Of a stretch of 64,000 bases of DNA, positions 43,981-53,996 are shown one piece after another (position 1 is the stretch's first letter; every line of letters begins with the position of its first letter). The stretch comes from Acinetobacter shaoyimingii. Lineage in GTDB: Bacteria > Pseudomonadota > Gammaproteobacteria > Pseudomonadales > Moraxellaceae. The stretch lies in contig NZ_CP049801.1 in the NCBI RefSeq assembly GCF_011578045.1, forward strand, positions 1,178,001-1,242,000, read 5' to 3'. Below the pieces are notes generated by a model. It was not told the origin of the DNA. It saw only the letters and a list, made by a program, of their open reading frames with translations, and searched no databases. The translations under genes and the position numbers were made by a program.

Positions 43981-46437
43981 ATGTTTGGGTATTGCATACT
44001 TTTCGGTTGGATTCTAGGTATATCAACCATGGGGATGGTGTTATCTCCTAAACTCATCTCAATGACACTTTGGTTTTGCTTGATCAGCACAGGCTCATTT
44101 CTTGCACGTTTTATTGTCCCCAACATCTACAAACAGCAATTTTTTGTCCTCATTTTTCATATATCAGTGTTGTGCAGTAGCTTTTTACTGGGGCATTATT
44201 TTGCTGACCATAAATTGAACCATCGTTTAAGCCAGCGTATTGATCAAATCTCAGAACAGACAGTATTGGTCTATATTAATCACATTGACGAGCGCTCATC
44301 ATCCCAAGAACACGTGAGTGTTAAACAAAAAGTCACCGTGATTGCTGAGAATCATCAACCTTATGATGTGATGCTGTATTTGAAAATGGGGCCAGATCAA
44401 AAAGCACTACAACTGGGTGAATATTATCGGGTAAGTGGAAAGTTAAAACCAACGCATTCCTATGCGGTTGATGGTGTATTTGATCAAGAAAAATGGTTTA
44501 TACAACAAAATATTATGGGAACGATGCAAATCCGTGATGTACAACAGCTGACAGTTGAAGATCGCCTCATGCTCAATTATTCTGTATTTGCCAAACAACA
44601 AAAGAAAATCTTCAATAGAATCAAATTATACGCAGAAAAGCATAGATTAAAATTTCGCAATTTTATTCAGAGACAGGCATTTGAGAACAAAGGTTTACTG
44701 CTGGGTTTATTGACAGGGGATGAGAGCCTATTGTCTAAAACGACGCAAGATCAATTTAAGACACTGGGTATTGCACATCTTTTGGCCATATCAGGCCCAC
44801 ATGTTTTAATTTTTGCCGTGATTGTATGCTTTGTACTGAATATGGTGGTCACCACATTTATTCCTAAAGTCTTTTTGCGATTACCTAGGCCATATCTGCT
44901 GTTATTACCATTTTTGTTCTGTGTGCTGATTTATACTGCTTTTGTTGGGTTTGAAATCCCTGCGATGCGAACCTGTTTAACGGTTTTTATTATTTCACTA
45001 TTATTAATTTTTAAACAACAAATCAATGCCTTAAAACTACTTTTATGTAGTGCCAGTATTTTGTTATTGATTGATCCATTCGGTATTTTATCTGCGGCGT
45101 TTTGGTTGTCCTATGGTGCTTGTTTTATTTTAATCAGGGTTTATCAAACCGTAGTTCAAGAGCCACAAACACCTGCCCAAACTCATCAAACTGAATTAAG
45201 TGTATGGAAATCAAAGTTAAGCAAGTTTTTGTACGTTCTATTCGATTCACAATGGAAAATATTTATTGCATTGTTTCCTTTGGTTGCCATCATTTTTCAG
45301 CAGGTGTCTTGGATTGCACCCTTGGTCAATCTGATTGCAATTCCAATCATTGGAATATTCGTTGTGCCTTTTGAGATCGTGGGTGCATGTTTGAGTGGCT
45401 GGATTGAGCCATTGTCTTTGGTGTTTTTTTATATTGCTGATTGGAGTTTGAGTTTTTTAAATTTTTGCCTAAATACTTTACAAAAAATATTCAATCCTCA
45501 ATTAAACTGGTTGGCTTTAACGCCTTGGAAAATTGCGCTTCTTGGATTAGGCATTTTCATTTTATTTATGCCCAATGGCACCTTACCCAAAGGCTGGGTG
45601 GTCATTTGTGTTCTACTAATATTCATGACAACGCCACCAGCAAAATTTGAATTGACGGTGTTGGATGTGGGGCAAGGGCAAGCGATATTTTTACAACTGC
45701 CCAATCAAAATATGTTGATTGATACAGGTGGTTCTTTCGATGAAGATAAATTCAGTATTGGTCATAATATCATTACGCCATATTTGATGAAAAAAGGCAT
45801 TACCAAACTCGATAAAGTGGTCTTGACTCATTTGGATCAAGATCATGCGGGCGCTTTTGAATATGTTGCCAATCATATAAAAATTAAACATGTCATTTCA
45901 AATCAGCAGGATAAAAGATTTGATGCGATGAATTTTGAGTATTGTTCGGCTGGGCAGCATTGGAATTTTGATGGTGTGCAAATTCAAGTGCTATCACCTG
46001 ATGAAGATCAGCTTGATGAGGTACATACAAATCAGAATGAAAGGTCTTGTGTACTTTATATTCAAGTGCCAGAGGCAGAACAATATCGAAATTTTTTATT
46101 GATGGGCGATGCAGGTTGGGAGACAGAGTTTCAGCTTTTACAGCAATATCCAGATTTGAGTGTTGATGTGCTTATTTTGGGGCATCATGGAAGTCAACAC
46201 AGTTCTTCTTATGATTTTTTACAACGACTGAATCCTCAATTGACCATTGCATCAGCAGGATTTGATAATCGTTATAATCATCCGAGTGGAATTGTACAAG
46301 CGAGATTGGCAGCACTTTCAATTCCTTTTGAAAGTACGATTGAAAAGGGGAGTATTCAATTTAAATTGAACAATCACCGAGTGATGCAAAAAAAATCATT
46401 TCGTGAATCGAAGAGGTGGTTCATTCGAAGCAGTTGA
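43981..46437 (+). CDS. comEC: DNA internalisation competence protein ComEC/Rec2
   Basis: An 818-residue inner membrane channel that takes up single-stranded DNA during natural transformation. An N-terminal ComEC_N OB-like region (about residues 50-190) is followed by the competence membrane domain (GLLTGDESLLSKTTQDQF; LGIAHLLAISGPHVLIFA at about 261-278). A C-terminal metallo-beta-lactamase-like domain (about 555-800) has LTHLDQDHAGAFEYV and LILGHHGSQHSSSYDF. In Acinetobacter this matches its well-known competence. The last 42 nt overlap the 3' end of the convergent acyltransferase gene. Confidence 0.92.
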   Translation: MFGYCILFGWILGISTMGMVLSPKLISMTLWFCLISTGSFLARFIVPNIYKQQFFVLIFHISVLCSSFLLGHYFADHKLNHRLSQRIDQISEQTVLVYINHIDERSSSQEHVSVKQKVTVIAENHQPYDVMLYLKMGPDQKALQLGEYYRVSGKLKPTHSYAVDGVFDQEKWFIQQNIMGTMQIRDVQQLTVEDRLMLNYSVFAKQQKKIFNRIKLYAEKHRLKFRNFIQRQAFENKGLLLGLLTGDESLLSKTTQDQFKTLGIAHLLAISGPHVLIFAVIVCFVLNMVVTTFIPKVFLRLPRPYLLLLPFLFCVLIYTAFVGFEIPAMRTCLTVFIISLLLIFKQQINALKLLLCSASILLLIDPFGILSAAFWLSYGACFILIRVYQTVVQEPQTPAQTHQTELSVWKSKLSKFLYVLFDSQWKIFIALFPLVAIIFQQVSWIAPLVNLIAIPIIGIFVVPFEIVGACLSGWIEPLSLVFFYIADWSLSFLNFCLNTLQKIFNPQLNWLALTPWKIALLGLGIFILFMPNGTLPKGWVVICVLLIFMTTPPAKFELTVLDVGQGQAIFLQLPNQNMLIDTGGSFDEDKFSIGHNIITPYLMKKGITKLDKVVLTHLDQDHAGAFEYVANHIKIKHVISNQQDKRFDAMNFEYCSAGQHWNFDGVQIQVLSPDEDQLDEVHTNQNERSCVLYIQVPEAEQYRNFLLMGDAGWETEFQLLQQYPDLSVDVLILGHHGSQHSSSYDFLQRLNPQLTIASAGFDNRYNHPSGIVQARLAALSIPFESTIEKGSIQFKLNNHRVMQKKSFRESKRWFIRSS

Positions 46438-47370
46438 ATTTTCTGCTCGGACTCGATTCACTACAGCCACTGCTTCATCAAAGGGCAAATTATAAATTTC
46501 CCGTAATTCAGGGTTGGCTTTAAAACGTTTATAACTCCAGTGCGCATGTTCTGGATATTTACGAATTAAATTTTCAATCGCATGATGGATCACCAAAGTT
46601 CCTTCATTTGGTGTTCCTTCATAGATTTTTTCATCAATCGGTTCAATAAACATATCGAAATCTTCAGTATCGTTACGTATTGCATACACCAACAAAGCTT
46701 TCGCTTTGGTTTTTTGGATTAATTTTGAACTCAAGTTACTTGATGCCAAAGGTAAACCAAAATAATCAATGGTTTCTACACTATGTTTGGGCGTATGATC
46801 AGGCAGAACAACCGTTGTACCACCCATTTTCAGTGCTTTGAAAATTTGTCTTACACCACTTTCATCAGTTGGTACTAGATGTGCACGTTCACGGCTTCGT
46901 GCTTGTCGAACAAACTGATCCGCTTCATCATTTTTTATCGGTTTGTACATGATGGTCATTTTGGTATGTTGAGCAAACCAAGCATTCATGACCTCCCATG
47001 TTCCAAAATGCGGAGCTAAAAGAACAATTCCTTTTTTTTCAGCCATGGCTTCATGGAAATAATGCTCGCCAGTAATATTACGGATACGTGCAATATTCTC
47101 AGCATTGGAGCTTCCCCAAATGCTGAAAAATTCCATATAGGATTGCAGCTCATTACTGATTGCAGCACGAACCAATAATTCTTTATGTTCATGCGACAAA
47201 TGTGGCAAACAAATTTCAAGATTTAGCCGAATCGATTTGGGAGATTTGCTGAGGTGAAAAAGATTCACTACTCTTGATAAAATTTTCGCGAAGAAGCGTG
47301 CGAAACGTATAGGTCGACGACTAAAGAAATTTAAGAGTCGAGTCACCGTAGAAGTGGTTTTTTCAGTCAT
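46396..47370 (-). CDS. Lipid A biosynthesis acyltransferase (LpxL/HtrB family)
   Basis: A 324-residue inner membrane acyltransferase that adds a secondary acyl chain to Kdo2-lipid IVA. The catalytic H-x4-E motif is HFGTWE (about residues 118-123) in IVLLAPHFGTWEVMNAWF, and the downstream MGGTTVVLPDHTPK and HWSYKRF segments are typical. Whether it is the LpxL or LpxM equivalent cannot be decided from sequence alone. It is convergent with comEC, and the two coding regions overlap by 42 nt at their 3' ends. Confidence 0.85.
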   Translation of the reverse strand: MTEKTTSTVTRLLNFFSRRPIRFARFFAKILSRVVNLFHLSKSPKSIRLNLEICLPHLSHEHKELLVRAAISNELQSYMEFFSIWGSSNAENIARIRNITGEHYFHEAMAEKKGIVLLAPHFGTWEVMNAWFAQHTKMTIMYKPIKNDEADQFVRQARSRERAHLVPTDESGVRQIFKALKMGGTTVVLPDHTPKHSVETIDYFGLPLASSNLSSKLIQKTKAKALLVYAIRNDTEDFDMFIEPIDEKIYEGTPNEGTLVIHHAIENLIRKYPEHAHWSYKRFKANPELREIYNLPFDEAVAVVNRVRAENSTASNEPPLRFTK

Positions 47371-47503
47371 CTTTCAAGTTATTTAGGCTTAGGTCATATG
47401 TTTCAGACATTAGAATTATTATATGCGATTTTGGTTAGATTAGACAGTTTAGCGTATTTACATGTATATAATGGGGGATTAAAAATTAATTAGGATGGTA
47501 TAT

Positions 47504-48517
47504 ATGTCAGATTGGCCACCCCAACCACAAAATGAAAATGTAAATTTAAAAGAGCCTTCAGGAAAAGAGTGGCAACTTTTAGAGAAAGCAGTTTTAGCTT
47601 CTGTAGAAGAACAACGTCGGGCACGTCGCTGGGGCATTTTTTTCAAATTGTTAACTTTTGCTTATGTACTTATTGTGCTCTTGCTCATGGTCAAAAGTTG
47701 TAATCAACAATCGACTGACCCGACTTCGACAAGCACCAGTCATATTGCTGTTGTCGATATTGTGGGAACCATTGGTTCAGATAAACAAAATGTGAATAGT
47801 GAAAACACCAATAAGTCGTTGAAAAAAGCATTTGAAAATAAACAAAGCAAGGCTGTGGTGCTCAACATCAATTCTCCTGGTGGATCGCCAGTGCAATCAG
47901 ATGAAATTTGGCAAGAAATTCAATATTTGAAAAAAGAGCATAAAGATAAAAAAGTTTATGCTGTGATTGGTGATACAGGTGCTTCTGGTGCTTATTACAT
48001 CGCTTCAGCTGCCGATGAGATTATTGTCAACCCATCGAGTATTGTGGGTTCTATAGGTGTGATCATGCCAAACTACGGTGTGAATGGTCTGATTCAAAAA
48101 CTTGGTGTTGAAGACCGAACCATGACATCTGGTGAAAATAAAGCCATTCTCTCAATGACTCAGCCTGTCGACCCTGCTCAAAAGGCTCATGTTCAAGCCT
48201 TACTGGATAATGTTCACAATCATTTTATTGATGCAGTGAAAAAAGGACGTGGCGCTAAATTGAAATCGAATGATCCTGCAATCTTCTCTGGACTGTTTTG
48301 GTCTGGCGAACAAGCAGTGAAATTAGGTGTAGCAGATCGTTTTGGTAGTATCAACACGCTCAAACGTGAATTAAAAGTAGATAAAGCCGTTGATTATACA
48401 ATTCAATATAGTCCGTTTGACTCAGTATTAGGCCGTTTAGGCAGTAGTATTGGTCAAGGCATTGCGTCTGCTGTTTCAAATCAAATTCAATCAGAACAAA
48501 CGACTAAACTTCAATGA
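47504..48517 (+). CDS. S49 family peptidase (SppA-like signal peptide peptidase)
   Basis: A 337-residue inner membrane protease of the short SppA type, which degrades cleaved signal peptides. One membrane helix (about residues 45-62, FFKLLTFAYVLIVLLLMV) anchors it. The catalytic Ser is in GDTGASGAYYIASAADEIIV and the general-base Lys is expected just after GSIGVIMPNYGVNGLIQKLG. The ATG at 47504 is chosen because AGGA lies 8 nt upstream; the ATG at 47495 would overlap the Shine-Dalgarno. The next gene overlaps its stop by 4 nt. Confidence 0.87.
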   Translation: MSDWPPQPQNENVNLKEPSGKEWQLLEKAVLASVEEQRRARRWGIFFKLLTFAYVLIVLLLMVKSCNQQSTDPTSTSTSHIAVVDIVGTIGSDKQNVNSENTNKSLKKAFENKQSKAVVLNINSPGGSPVQSDEIWQEIQYLKKEHKDKKVYAVIGDTGASGAYYIASAADEIIVNPSSIVGSIGVIMPNYGVNGLIQKLGVEDRTMTSGENKAILSMTQPVDPAQKAHVQALLDNVHNHFIDAVKKGRGAKLKSNDPAIFSGLFWSGEQAVKLGVADRFGSINTLKRELKVDKAVDYTIQYSPFDSVLGRLGSSIGQGIASAVSNQIQSEQTTKLQ

Positions 48518-49314
48518 AACCACTGATTCATTTTGCGCACGCCAATGGCGTGCCATCTTTGGTGTATCGAAAATTATTTGATTTACTCAAAGATGATTTT
48601 GACATTATTTATGTACCACTTTTGGGGACAGATCGACGTTATCCAATCGATGATGGTTGGAAAAGTCTAACGCAACAGGTGATTGATAGTATTGTTCAGC
48701 AGGCCAAAGGACGCCCCGTGATTGGGCTTGGGCATTCTTTAGGTTCTGTGGTGACATTTCAAGCGGCATATCAACGACCTGAATTGTTTCAGCAAGTGAT
48801 TATGCTTGATCCTCCGTTGATCGTAGGTAAAGCATCCTTACTCATGCATTTGACTAAAATGTTCAATCCAAAACTTTTAGACAAAATTACACCAGCAAAT
48901 TTAAGCTTAAAGCGTCGTGATCATTGGGAATCTCGTCAGCAAGCCTATGATTTATTAAGACCGAAAGGCTTTTATCAGTTGTTTGATGAACAGTGCTTTC
49001 AGGATTATATCGATTATGCACTGACTGATGATCCTGTGCATGGTGGTGTAACGCTGACCATTTCAAAATATGATGAAGTTGAAATTTTCCGTACCAATAC
49101 CACCAAGATGTGGCTTCCTATGCTAAAACCTCCTGTAGATATGCATTTGGTGGTGGGTCGAGATAGTCCATTTTTAAAGCAAAAATTTCCGCAACAATTG
49201 CAGAAAAAACTGTCCATTCCTTTTTCTATAACTGATGGTGGACATATGTTCCCATTGGAACATCCGAAAGAAGTGGTTGATCTGGTAAAAAGCTTGATTC
49301 AAAAGTCTTCATGA
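48514..49314 (+). CDS. Alpha/beta hydrolase
   Basis: A 266-residue hydrolase. FAHANGVPSLVYRKLFDLL supplies the HxNG oxyanion region, GLGHSLGSVVTFQAA (about residues 75-89) the nucleophile elbow GHSLG, and ITDGGHMFPLEHP the catalytic His near the C-terminus. It is translationally coupled to the S49 peptidase gene (ATGA overlap). The substrate is unknown. Confidence 0.83.
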   Translation: MKPLIHFAHANGVPSLVYRKLFDLLKDDFDIIYVPLLGTDRRYPIDDGWKSLTQQVIDSIVQQAKGRPVIGLGHSLGSVVTFQAAYQRPELFQQVIMLDPPLIVGKASLLMHLTKMFNPKLLDKITPANLSLKRRDHWESRQQAYDLLRPKGFYQLFDEQCFQDYIDYALTDDPVHGGVTLTISKYDEVEIFRTNTTKMWLPMLKPPVDMHLVVGRDSPFLKQKFPQQLQKKLSIPFSITDGGHMFPLEHPKEVVDLVKSLIQKSS

Positions 49315-49340
49315 TCTAATGAACATGCGAATGCAAGTCG

Positions 49341-49368
49341 AAAAAGCGGAATATATTCCGCTTTTTTT
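49341..49368. terminator. Bidirectional rho-independent terminator
   Basis: A fully palindromic 26-nt stretch at 49341-49366 (arm AAAAAGCGGAATA) with further T residues. It ends the S49 peptidase / hydrolase operon and possibly the convergent META gene. Confidence 0.9.
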
Positions 49369-49426
49369 ATGCGTGGAATGACCTTTAATTGACTTGTATT
49401 TATTGCTTAACATGGAGAAAGAAATT

Positions 49427-49867
49427 TTATTTGGTGGATGCGTGAAAGCTGAAGATTAGATTTCTCTTCGAGTCGAATAATTTTAATTCTGTATGACGGA
49501 ATTCAAAATATTTTACTTTTCTTAGCATGACTGACCATTGAGTTAATGACATTGGATTGTCACTACAAACATGTGCAGTATTCGCCAATTGAGAGAGTTT
49601 TATTTGATTGGAGTGAATCTGGTATTCACCAATCAAAGTATTGCATCCGTCTGATGCTGAAATTTTATTTTGATCAAAGCGGATCTGAAGCTTCTTTTTT
49701 TGCTGTTTAGTTTGGTCAGTGATATTTTTCCCGTCATCTAAGGCCCATTGAGTATTCTGCAATGGATTAATTTGATGCTGCTCTGTCGAGTTTGAAAGCA
49801 TTGTACTACAAGCGGTCAAACCAAATAGGGTATGAAATGCTATGACGAACAGGATTTTGTTTGGCAT
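49427..49867 (-). CDS. META-domain (HslJ-like) lipoprotein
   Basis: A 146-residue predicted lipoprotein. The signal MPNKILFVIAFHTLFG ends in the lipobox LTAC, so Cys20 is the lipidation site. The META-like domain covers most of the rest: NTQWALDDGKN, LQIRFDQNKISASDGCNTLIGEY and an HVCSDNPM segment, as in HslJ/META proteins linked to novobiocin or heat responses. An in-frame ATG at 49882 would add five residues. It is probably in the periplasm at the outer membrane. The function in Acinetobacter is unknown. Confidence 0.78.
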   Translation of the reverse strand: MPNKILFVIAFHTLFGLTACSTMLSNSTEQHQINPLQNTQWALDDGKNITDQTKQQKKKLQIRFDQNKISASDGCNTLIGEYQIHSNQIKLSQLANTAHVCSDNPMSLTQWSVMLRKVKYFEFRHTELKLFDSKRNLIFSFHASTK

Positions 49868-50144
49868 TTTGAATGATTCCATGCTTAAAAAATCAATGTG
49901 ATGAATGATTCATTTGTTTTTTTATATTAACGACAGACTCGAATGCATGCATTGCCCTGATATAAGCTTAAATCAATCCAAAAAGTCAGTATTTGATAGC
50001 GTTGAGTGTATTAGTGATGATCAGGATGTATGGGTGAACCGAGTTATTTAACCTCAATGTTAGGTTCTGAAAACGGTGTTTAAGGTTAAGCCATTTGAAC
50101 GGATGTAAGTAAGCCAATTTTCATTTGATTTTTTGCGATCATAA
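49868..50144. other. Intergenic region, no gene seen
   Basis: About 280 bases upstream of the META lipoprotein and downstream of purN. It must hold the lipoprotein promoter. No RNA gene or repeat was recognised. Confidence 0.45.
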
Positions 50145-50168
50145 AAAACGCATCCGAAGATGCGTTTT
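50145..50168 (-). terminator. Rho-independent terminator after purN
   Basis: On the minus strand, AAAACGCATC, tetraloop TTCG, GATGCGTTTT, continuing into further T residues. This is a stable UUCG-capped stem just past the purN stop. Confidence 0.88.
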
Positions 50169-50189
50169 GGAATTAGAGATTGAGTGAAT

Positions 50190-50819
50190 CTAAAATTTAC
50201 AAAATTGAACGGGTTCAGTCATGGGTTGGTCACGGTACATCACCCCATGTTCGGTATGTTGAATGGTTTGAGTGCAAATCCATTCGACCACTTGAGGGTA
50301 AATGACGTGTTCTAAAACATGAACGCGTTTTGCTAGAGTTTCAACATGCTCATTCTGAGCAACTTTGAGTACACCTTGTGCAAGTGCCTGACCTCCATCA
50401 AGTTCAGCTGTCACATAGTGAACTGTACAGCCATGAAATACATCCCCAGTGTTTAACACACGTTGATGGGTATGCATGCCTTTATAATGAGGCAAAAGAG
50501 AAGGGTGAATGTTGATCATTTTCCCTTCCCAAGCTTTCACAAATTTGGCACTTAAAATGCGCATAAAACCAGCCAATACGACCAAATCAACATTCCAATC
50601 ACATAATTGTTGATGCATAACATCATCAAAGGCTTCACGATTCGGATATTGTTTATGTTCGATAATGGCGGTTTGAATTCCAGCATTTTGAGCACGTTCA
50701 AGTGCATAAGCTTCAGGTTTGTTGCAAATCACACCCACAATTTGCCCTGAAAGATTTGCATCAATCAAGGCTTGAAGATTGCTACCGCTGCCTGAAACCA
50801 ATACCGCAATTTTCATCAT
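50190..50819 (-). CDS. purN: Phosphoribosylglycinamide formyltransferase PurN
   Basis: The third step of purine synthesis: it transfers a formyl group from 10-formyl-THF to GAR. The 209-residue protein opens IAVLVSGSGSNLQALIDA (phosphate-binding loop) and has the catalytic set in LVVLAGFMRILS, MINIHPSLLPHYKGMHTH (Asn-His) and GCTVHYVTAELDGGQALAQ (Asp). It is 18 nt downstream of purM, in the conserved purM-purN operon. Confidence 0.95.
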   Translation of the reverse strand: MMKIAVLVSGSGSNLQALIDANLSGQIVGVICNKPEAYALERAQNAGIQTAIIEHKQYPNREAFDDVMHQQLCDWNVDLVVLAGFMRILSAKFVKAWEGKMINIHPSLLPHYKGMHTHQRVLNTGDVFHGCTVHYVTAELDGGQALAQGVLKVAQNEHVETLAKRVHVLEHVIYPQVVEWICTQTIQHTEHGVMYRDQPMTEPVQFCKF

Positions 50820-50837
50820 GTGAATATCTAAAGTATC

Positions 50838-51908
50838 TTATGCGAAAATTACACGGATTTTTTCGTCTGCACCTTCAACTGACTCGGCATTGTCAACGAT
50901 ATGACCCATTTTCCAAGCTTTTTCACCCAGTGCATTTAAACGTTCAACAGTTTTGTCAGCATCTGCTGCATCGACTGCCAATACCATGCCTACGCCACAG
51001 TTAAATGTACGGTACATTTCAAACTGTTCAACGCCGCCTTCTTTTTGAAGAAGTTTGAACAATTCTGGCCATTCCCAAGAAGATTCATCAATGACTGCTT
51101 GTGCGCCATTTGGAAGTACACGAGGAAGGTTACCTGGTAAACCACCACCAGTGATGTGTGCCATGGCATGAACATCAACTTCTTTAAGCAACTGCAAGAT
51201 AGATTTAACATAAATACGTGTAGGTTCCATTGCTGTATCTGCAAGTGGGCGACCATCAACAATTTGAGTTAAATCGACATTTTTAACATCTAAAATTTTA
51301 CGAAGCAGTGAGTAACCGTTTGAATGTGCGCCTGAAGATGCAACACCAATTAAAACGTCACCCGCTTTTACTTTTGAGCCATCAATAATTTTGCTCTGCT
51401 CAACCACACCCACACAGAATCCTGCAAGGTCGTAATCATCACCTTCATACATGCCTGGCATTTCAGCAGTTTCACCGCCCACCAATGCACATCCGGCAAG
51501 TTCACAACCAGCGCCAATACCTGTTACGACATTCGCTGCAACGTCGACATTTAAGTGACCTGTTGCATAATAGTCGAGGAAGAATAATGGCTCTGCACCA
51601 CATACAAGAAGATCGTTTACGCACATTGCAACCAAATCTTGACCAATTGTGTCATGACGATTTAAGTTGAGGGCTAAACGTAGTTTTGTACCAACACCAT
51701 CCGTGCCAGATACGAGAACAGGCTCTTCATAACCTTTAGGAATTTTACAAAGTGCACCAAAGCCACCTAGACCGCCCATCACTTCAGGACGTGAGGTACG
51801 CTTAGCGACAGATTTGATTCGATCGACTAATAAGTCGCCCGCTTCAATGTCGACACCTGCATCTTTATAGCTTAAACCAGTATTTGGGGTAGAAGTTGAG
51901 TTGCTCAT
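50838..51908 (-). CDS. purM: Phosphoribosylformylglycinamidine cyclo-ligase PurM
   Basis: AIR synthetase, the fifth step of purine synthesis, closing the imidazole ring with ATP. The 356-residue protein shows [54 protein letters not shown] and [17 protein letters not shown], all diagnostic. It is followed by purN in an operon and is divergent from the AI-2E transporter gene, with 136 nt between the starts that should carry both promoters. Confidence 0.96.
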   Translation of the reverse strand: MSNSTSTPNTGLSYKDAGVDIEAGDLLVDRIKSVAKRTSRPEVMGGLGGFGALCKIPKGYEEPVLVSGTDGVGTKLRLALNLNRHDTIGQDLVAMCVNDLLVCGAEPLFFLDYYATGHLNVDVAANVVTGIGAGCELAGCALVGGETAEMPGMYEGDDYDLAGFCVGVVEQSKIIDGSKVKAGDVLIGVASSGAHSNGYSLLRKILDVKNVDLTQIVDGRPLADTAMEPTRIYVKSILQLLKEVDVHAMAHITGGGLPGNLPRVLPNGAQAVIDESSWEWPELFKLLQKEGGVEQFEMYRTFNCGVGMVLAVDAADADKTVERLNALGEKAWKMGHIVDNAESVEGADEKIRVIFA

Positions 51909-52044
51909 AATGAAGTCTCCGCATTCGCGCGGCGATTATACCTGAATATACGAAACTCTTATGTTATTTATGCGCTAAAATGTTATCTTTAATGAAATAT
52001 TTTTTTACTTCAATAATGATTCATCGAAAATAAGGCGAGATTGC

Positions 52045-53259
52045 ATGCAAGATCGTACACTAAAACGCTTATTTATTATCGCTGGCATAGCGCTCACATT
52101 ATGGGTTTTATATCTATTAAAGCCAGTGGTTATTCCATTCGTGGGTGCTTTTTTTATTGCTTATCTTTTCAGCCCTGTAGTGAATAAACTGCATCATATT
52201 GGCTTGCCTCGTTGGTTATCAATTGCCATCGTCTTTATTGGCATAGGTGTGTTGATTACTTTAGCCATGTGGTATGTGGTGCCATTAATTTGGCAACAGC
52301 TGATGTATGCAAAATCTAAAATTCCTGAAAATATTGTTTGGATTAATGATACTTTTCTGCCGTGGTTATCAAGTAAATTTAACCTCGTGCCAATGGAACT
52401 TGACACCGATCAAATTTCAACTGCAGTCATGGATTATATTCATACCAACTATAGTATGGACAGTATTCAATCTGTGGTGTTAAAAGTTGCGCAGTCGGGT
52501 CTGAATTTTATTCAAGTGGGCGGAACCATTGTCCTTGTACCTATTATTGCATTTTATTTTTTATTAGATTGGAAACGCATGCTCGACAGTCTACGTCGCT
52601 TGATTCCACCTAAATATGAAAAAACGACGCTCAATATTGTAGGTGAGTGTCACAGTGTTTTAGGCGCTTTTGTGAAAGGTCAGTTTTTGGTGATGTTCCT
52701 GCTGGGTGTGGTTTATGCCGTAGGATTACAATTGATTGGACTAGAAGTGGGCTTAATCATCGGGATGGTGGCTGGTCTTGCCAGTATTATCCCTTATTTA
52801 GGCTTTGCTGTTGGGATCATTGCCGCAGTGATTGCATCGTTATTCCAGTTTGGATTTAACTGGACACAATTGCTTTTAGTCTTTGTGGTGTTTGGCGTTG
52901 GGCAAATTATCGAAGGATATGTCTTACAACCATTCTTATTAGGCGATAAAATTGGTCTGTCTCCCGTCGCGGTAGTTTTTGCTGTCTTGGCTGGTGCACA
53001 ATTGGCAGGTTTCTTAGGCATGTTGATTGCATTACCTGTTGCGGCTGTGATCGTCGTGTTATTAAAGCATCTTCGTGAATTCTATGAACAAAGTGATTTA
53101 TATGCTCAGCCCGACTTGGTGGTTGCCAATGCTTCAGACGGCTCTGTTCATATTGAAACAGAAAGTATGAATGTGGAAGTCGAAGTCAAAGATCAAACTT
53201 CAAATCATCAGCAAGTTACCGAAAAATCAAGTAATATTGATCGATCAGAAGATCAATAA
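52045..53259 (+). CDS. AI-2E family transporter (PerM-like)
   Basis: A 404-residue inner membrane protein of the AI-2E transporter/PerM family. About eight hydrophobic segments are visible (first VLYLLKPVVIPFVGAFFIAYLF; later IAFYFLLDWKRMLDSLRRLIP, GQIIEGYVLQPFLLGDKIGL). Some members export autoinducer-2 and others act as Na+/H+ antiporters, so the role is open. The last 60 residues form a hydrophilic, acidic tail. Its position divergent from purM and upstream of hda is a common gammaproteobacterial order. Confidence 0.87.
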   Translation: MQDRTLKRLFIIAGIALTLWVLYLLKPVVIPFVGAFFIAYLFSPVVNKLHHIGLPRWLSIAIVFIGIGVLITLAMWYVVPLIWQQLMYAKSKIPENIVWINDTFLPWLSSKFNLVPMELDTDQISTAVMDYIHTNYSMDSIQSVVLKVAQSGLNFIQVGGTIVLVPIIAFYFLLDWKRMLDSLRRLIPPKYEKTTLNIVGECHSVLGAFVKGQFLVMFLLGVVYAVGLQLIGLEVGLIIGMVAGLASIIPYLGFAVGIIAAVIASLFQFGFNWTQLLLVFVVFGVGQIIEGYVLQPFLLGDKIGLSPVAVVFAVLAGAQLAGFLGMLIALPVAAVIVVLLKHLREFYEQSDLYAQPDLVVANASDGSVHIETESMNVEVEVKDQTSNHQQVTEKSSNIDRSEDQ

Positions 53260-53279
53260 TGTAAAGGCCTGATAGCTCA

Positions 53280-53996
53280 ATGCGTCAATTGCAATTAGAT
53301 ATAGAACCTCAGCTTGATGCTCGAATCAGTGATTTTTCTGGTCCGGGGTGGGGGCCTGTTATTGATGGTGTTCGGCAACTCCATGCAGGATTAATGAGTC
53401 GTTTTTACCTGTATGGTGGGGCTGGGACTGGCAAAAGCCATTTGCTATCAGCGATTTGCGATTCATATTTAGAGGTGGGTAAGTCTGCTATCAAAGTTTC
53501 GTTGCTTGAACTTCTTGATGCGCCCATTGAAGCGATTAGTTCTTTAGAGCTTTATGACTTGGTTGCATTGGATGACATTGAAGCCATTAGTGGTGTGCCA
53601 CATTGGCAAAAGGCAGTTTTTCACTTAATTAACAATCACCATGAAGATGGTGGACAATTGGTTTTTTCATCAAGATTTGCGCCCATTGAACTCAAACTCG
53701 AATTACCTGATTTACAATCACGTTTGACGCAAGCGGTGAGTGTGAAAGTGCCCAGTGGTCAAGCTTTCTCAGATCGGCAAGCACTCTTAAATTCGGTACT
53801 TGAACGTCGTGGTCTGCATTTTGACCCGCATATTTTAGATTACCTGCTATTTAATGGTCCTACGCAAACCAGCATGTTATTACAGGCTGTAGATCAACTT
53901 GAAAAATTACTACAAGGTGAAAAAATCAAATTATCGAATGCGACGTTAAGACAGATCTATGCGCTTATTGATGAGTATCATGAATTCAAAAAATAA
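53280..53996 (+). CDS. hda: DnaA regulatory inactivator Hda
   Basis: A 238-residue AAA+ protein that, with the beta clamp, promotes ATP hydrolysis by DnaA to prevent re-initiation. MRQLQLDIEPQLD at the N-terminus carries a clamp-binding-like QL-D-I motif. Walker A is YGGAGTGKSHLLSA (about residues 44-57), Walker B is YDLVALDDIEAI, and the sensor II region lies near RRGLHFDPHILDYL. The length matches Hda (about 233-248) rather than DnaA. It is 20 nt after the transporter gene and co-transcribed with it. Confidence 0.9.
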   Translation: MRQLQLDIEPQLDARISDFSGPGWGPVIDGVRQLHAGLMSRFYLYGGAGTGKSHLLSAICDSYLEVGKSAIKVSLLELLDAPIEAISSLELYDLVALDDIEAISGVPHWQKAVFHLINNHHEDGGQLVFSSRFAPIELKLELPDLQSRLTQAVSVKVPSGQAFSDRQALLNSVLERRGLHFDPHILDYLLFNGPTQTSMLLQAVDQLEKLLQGEKIKLSNATLRQIYALIDEYHEFKK

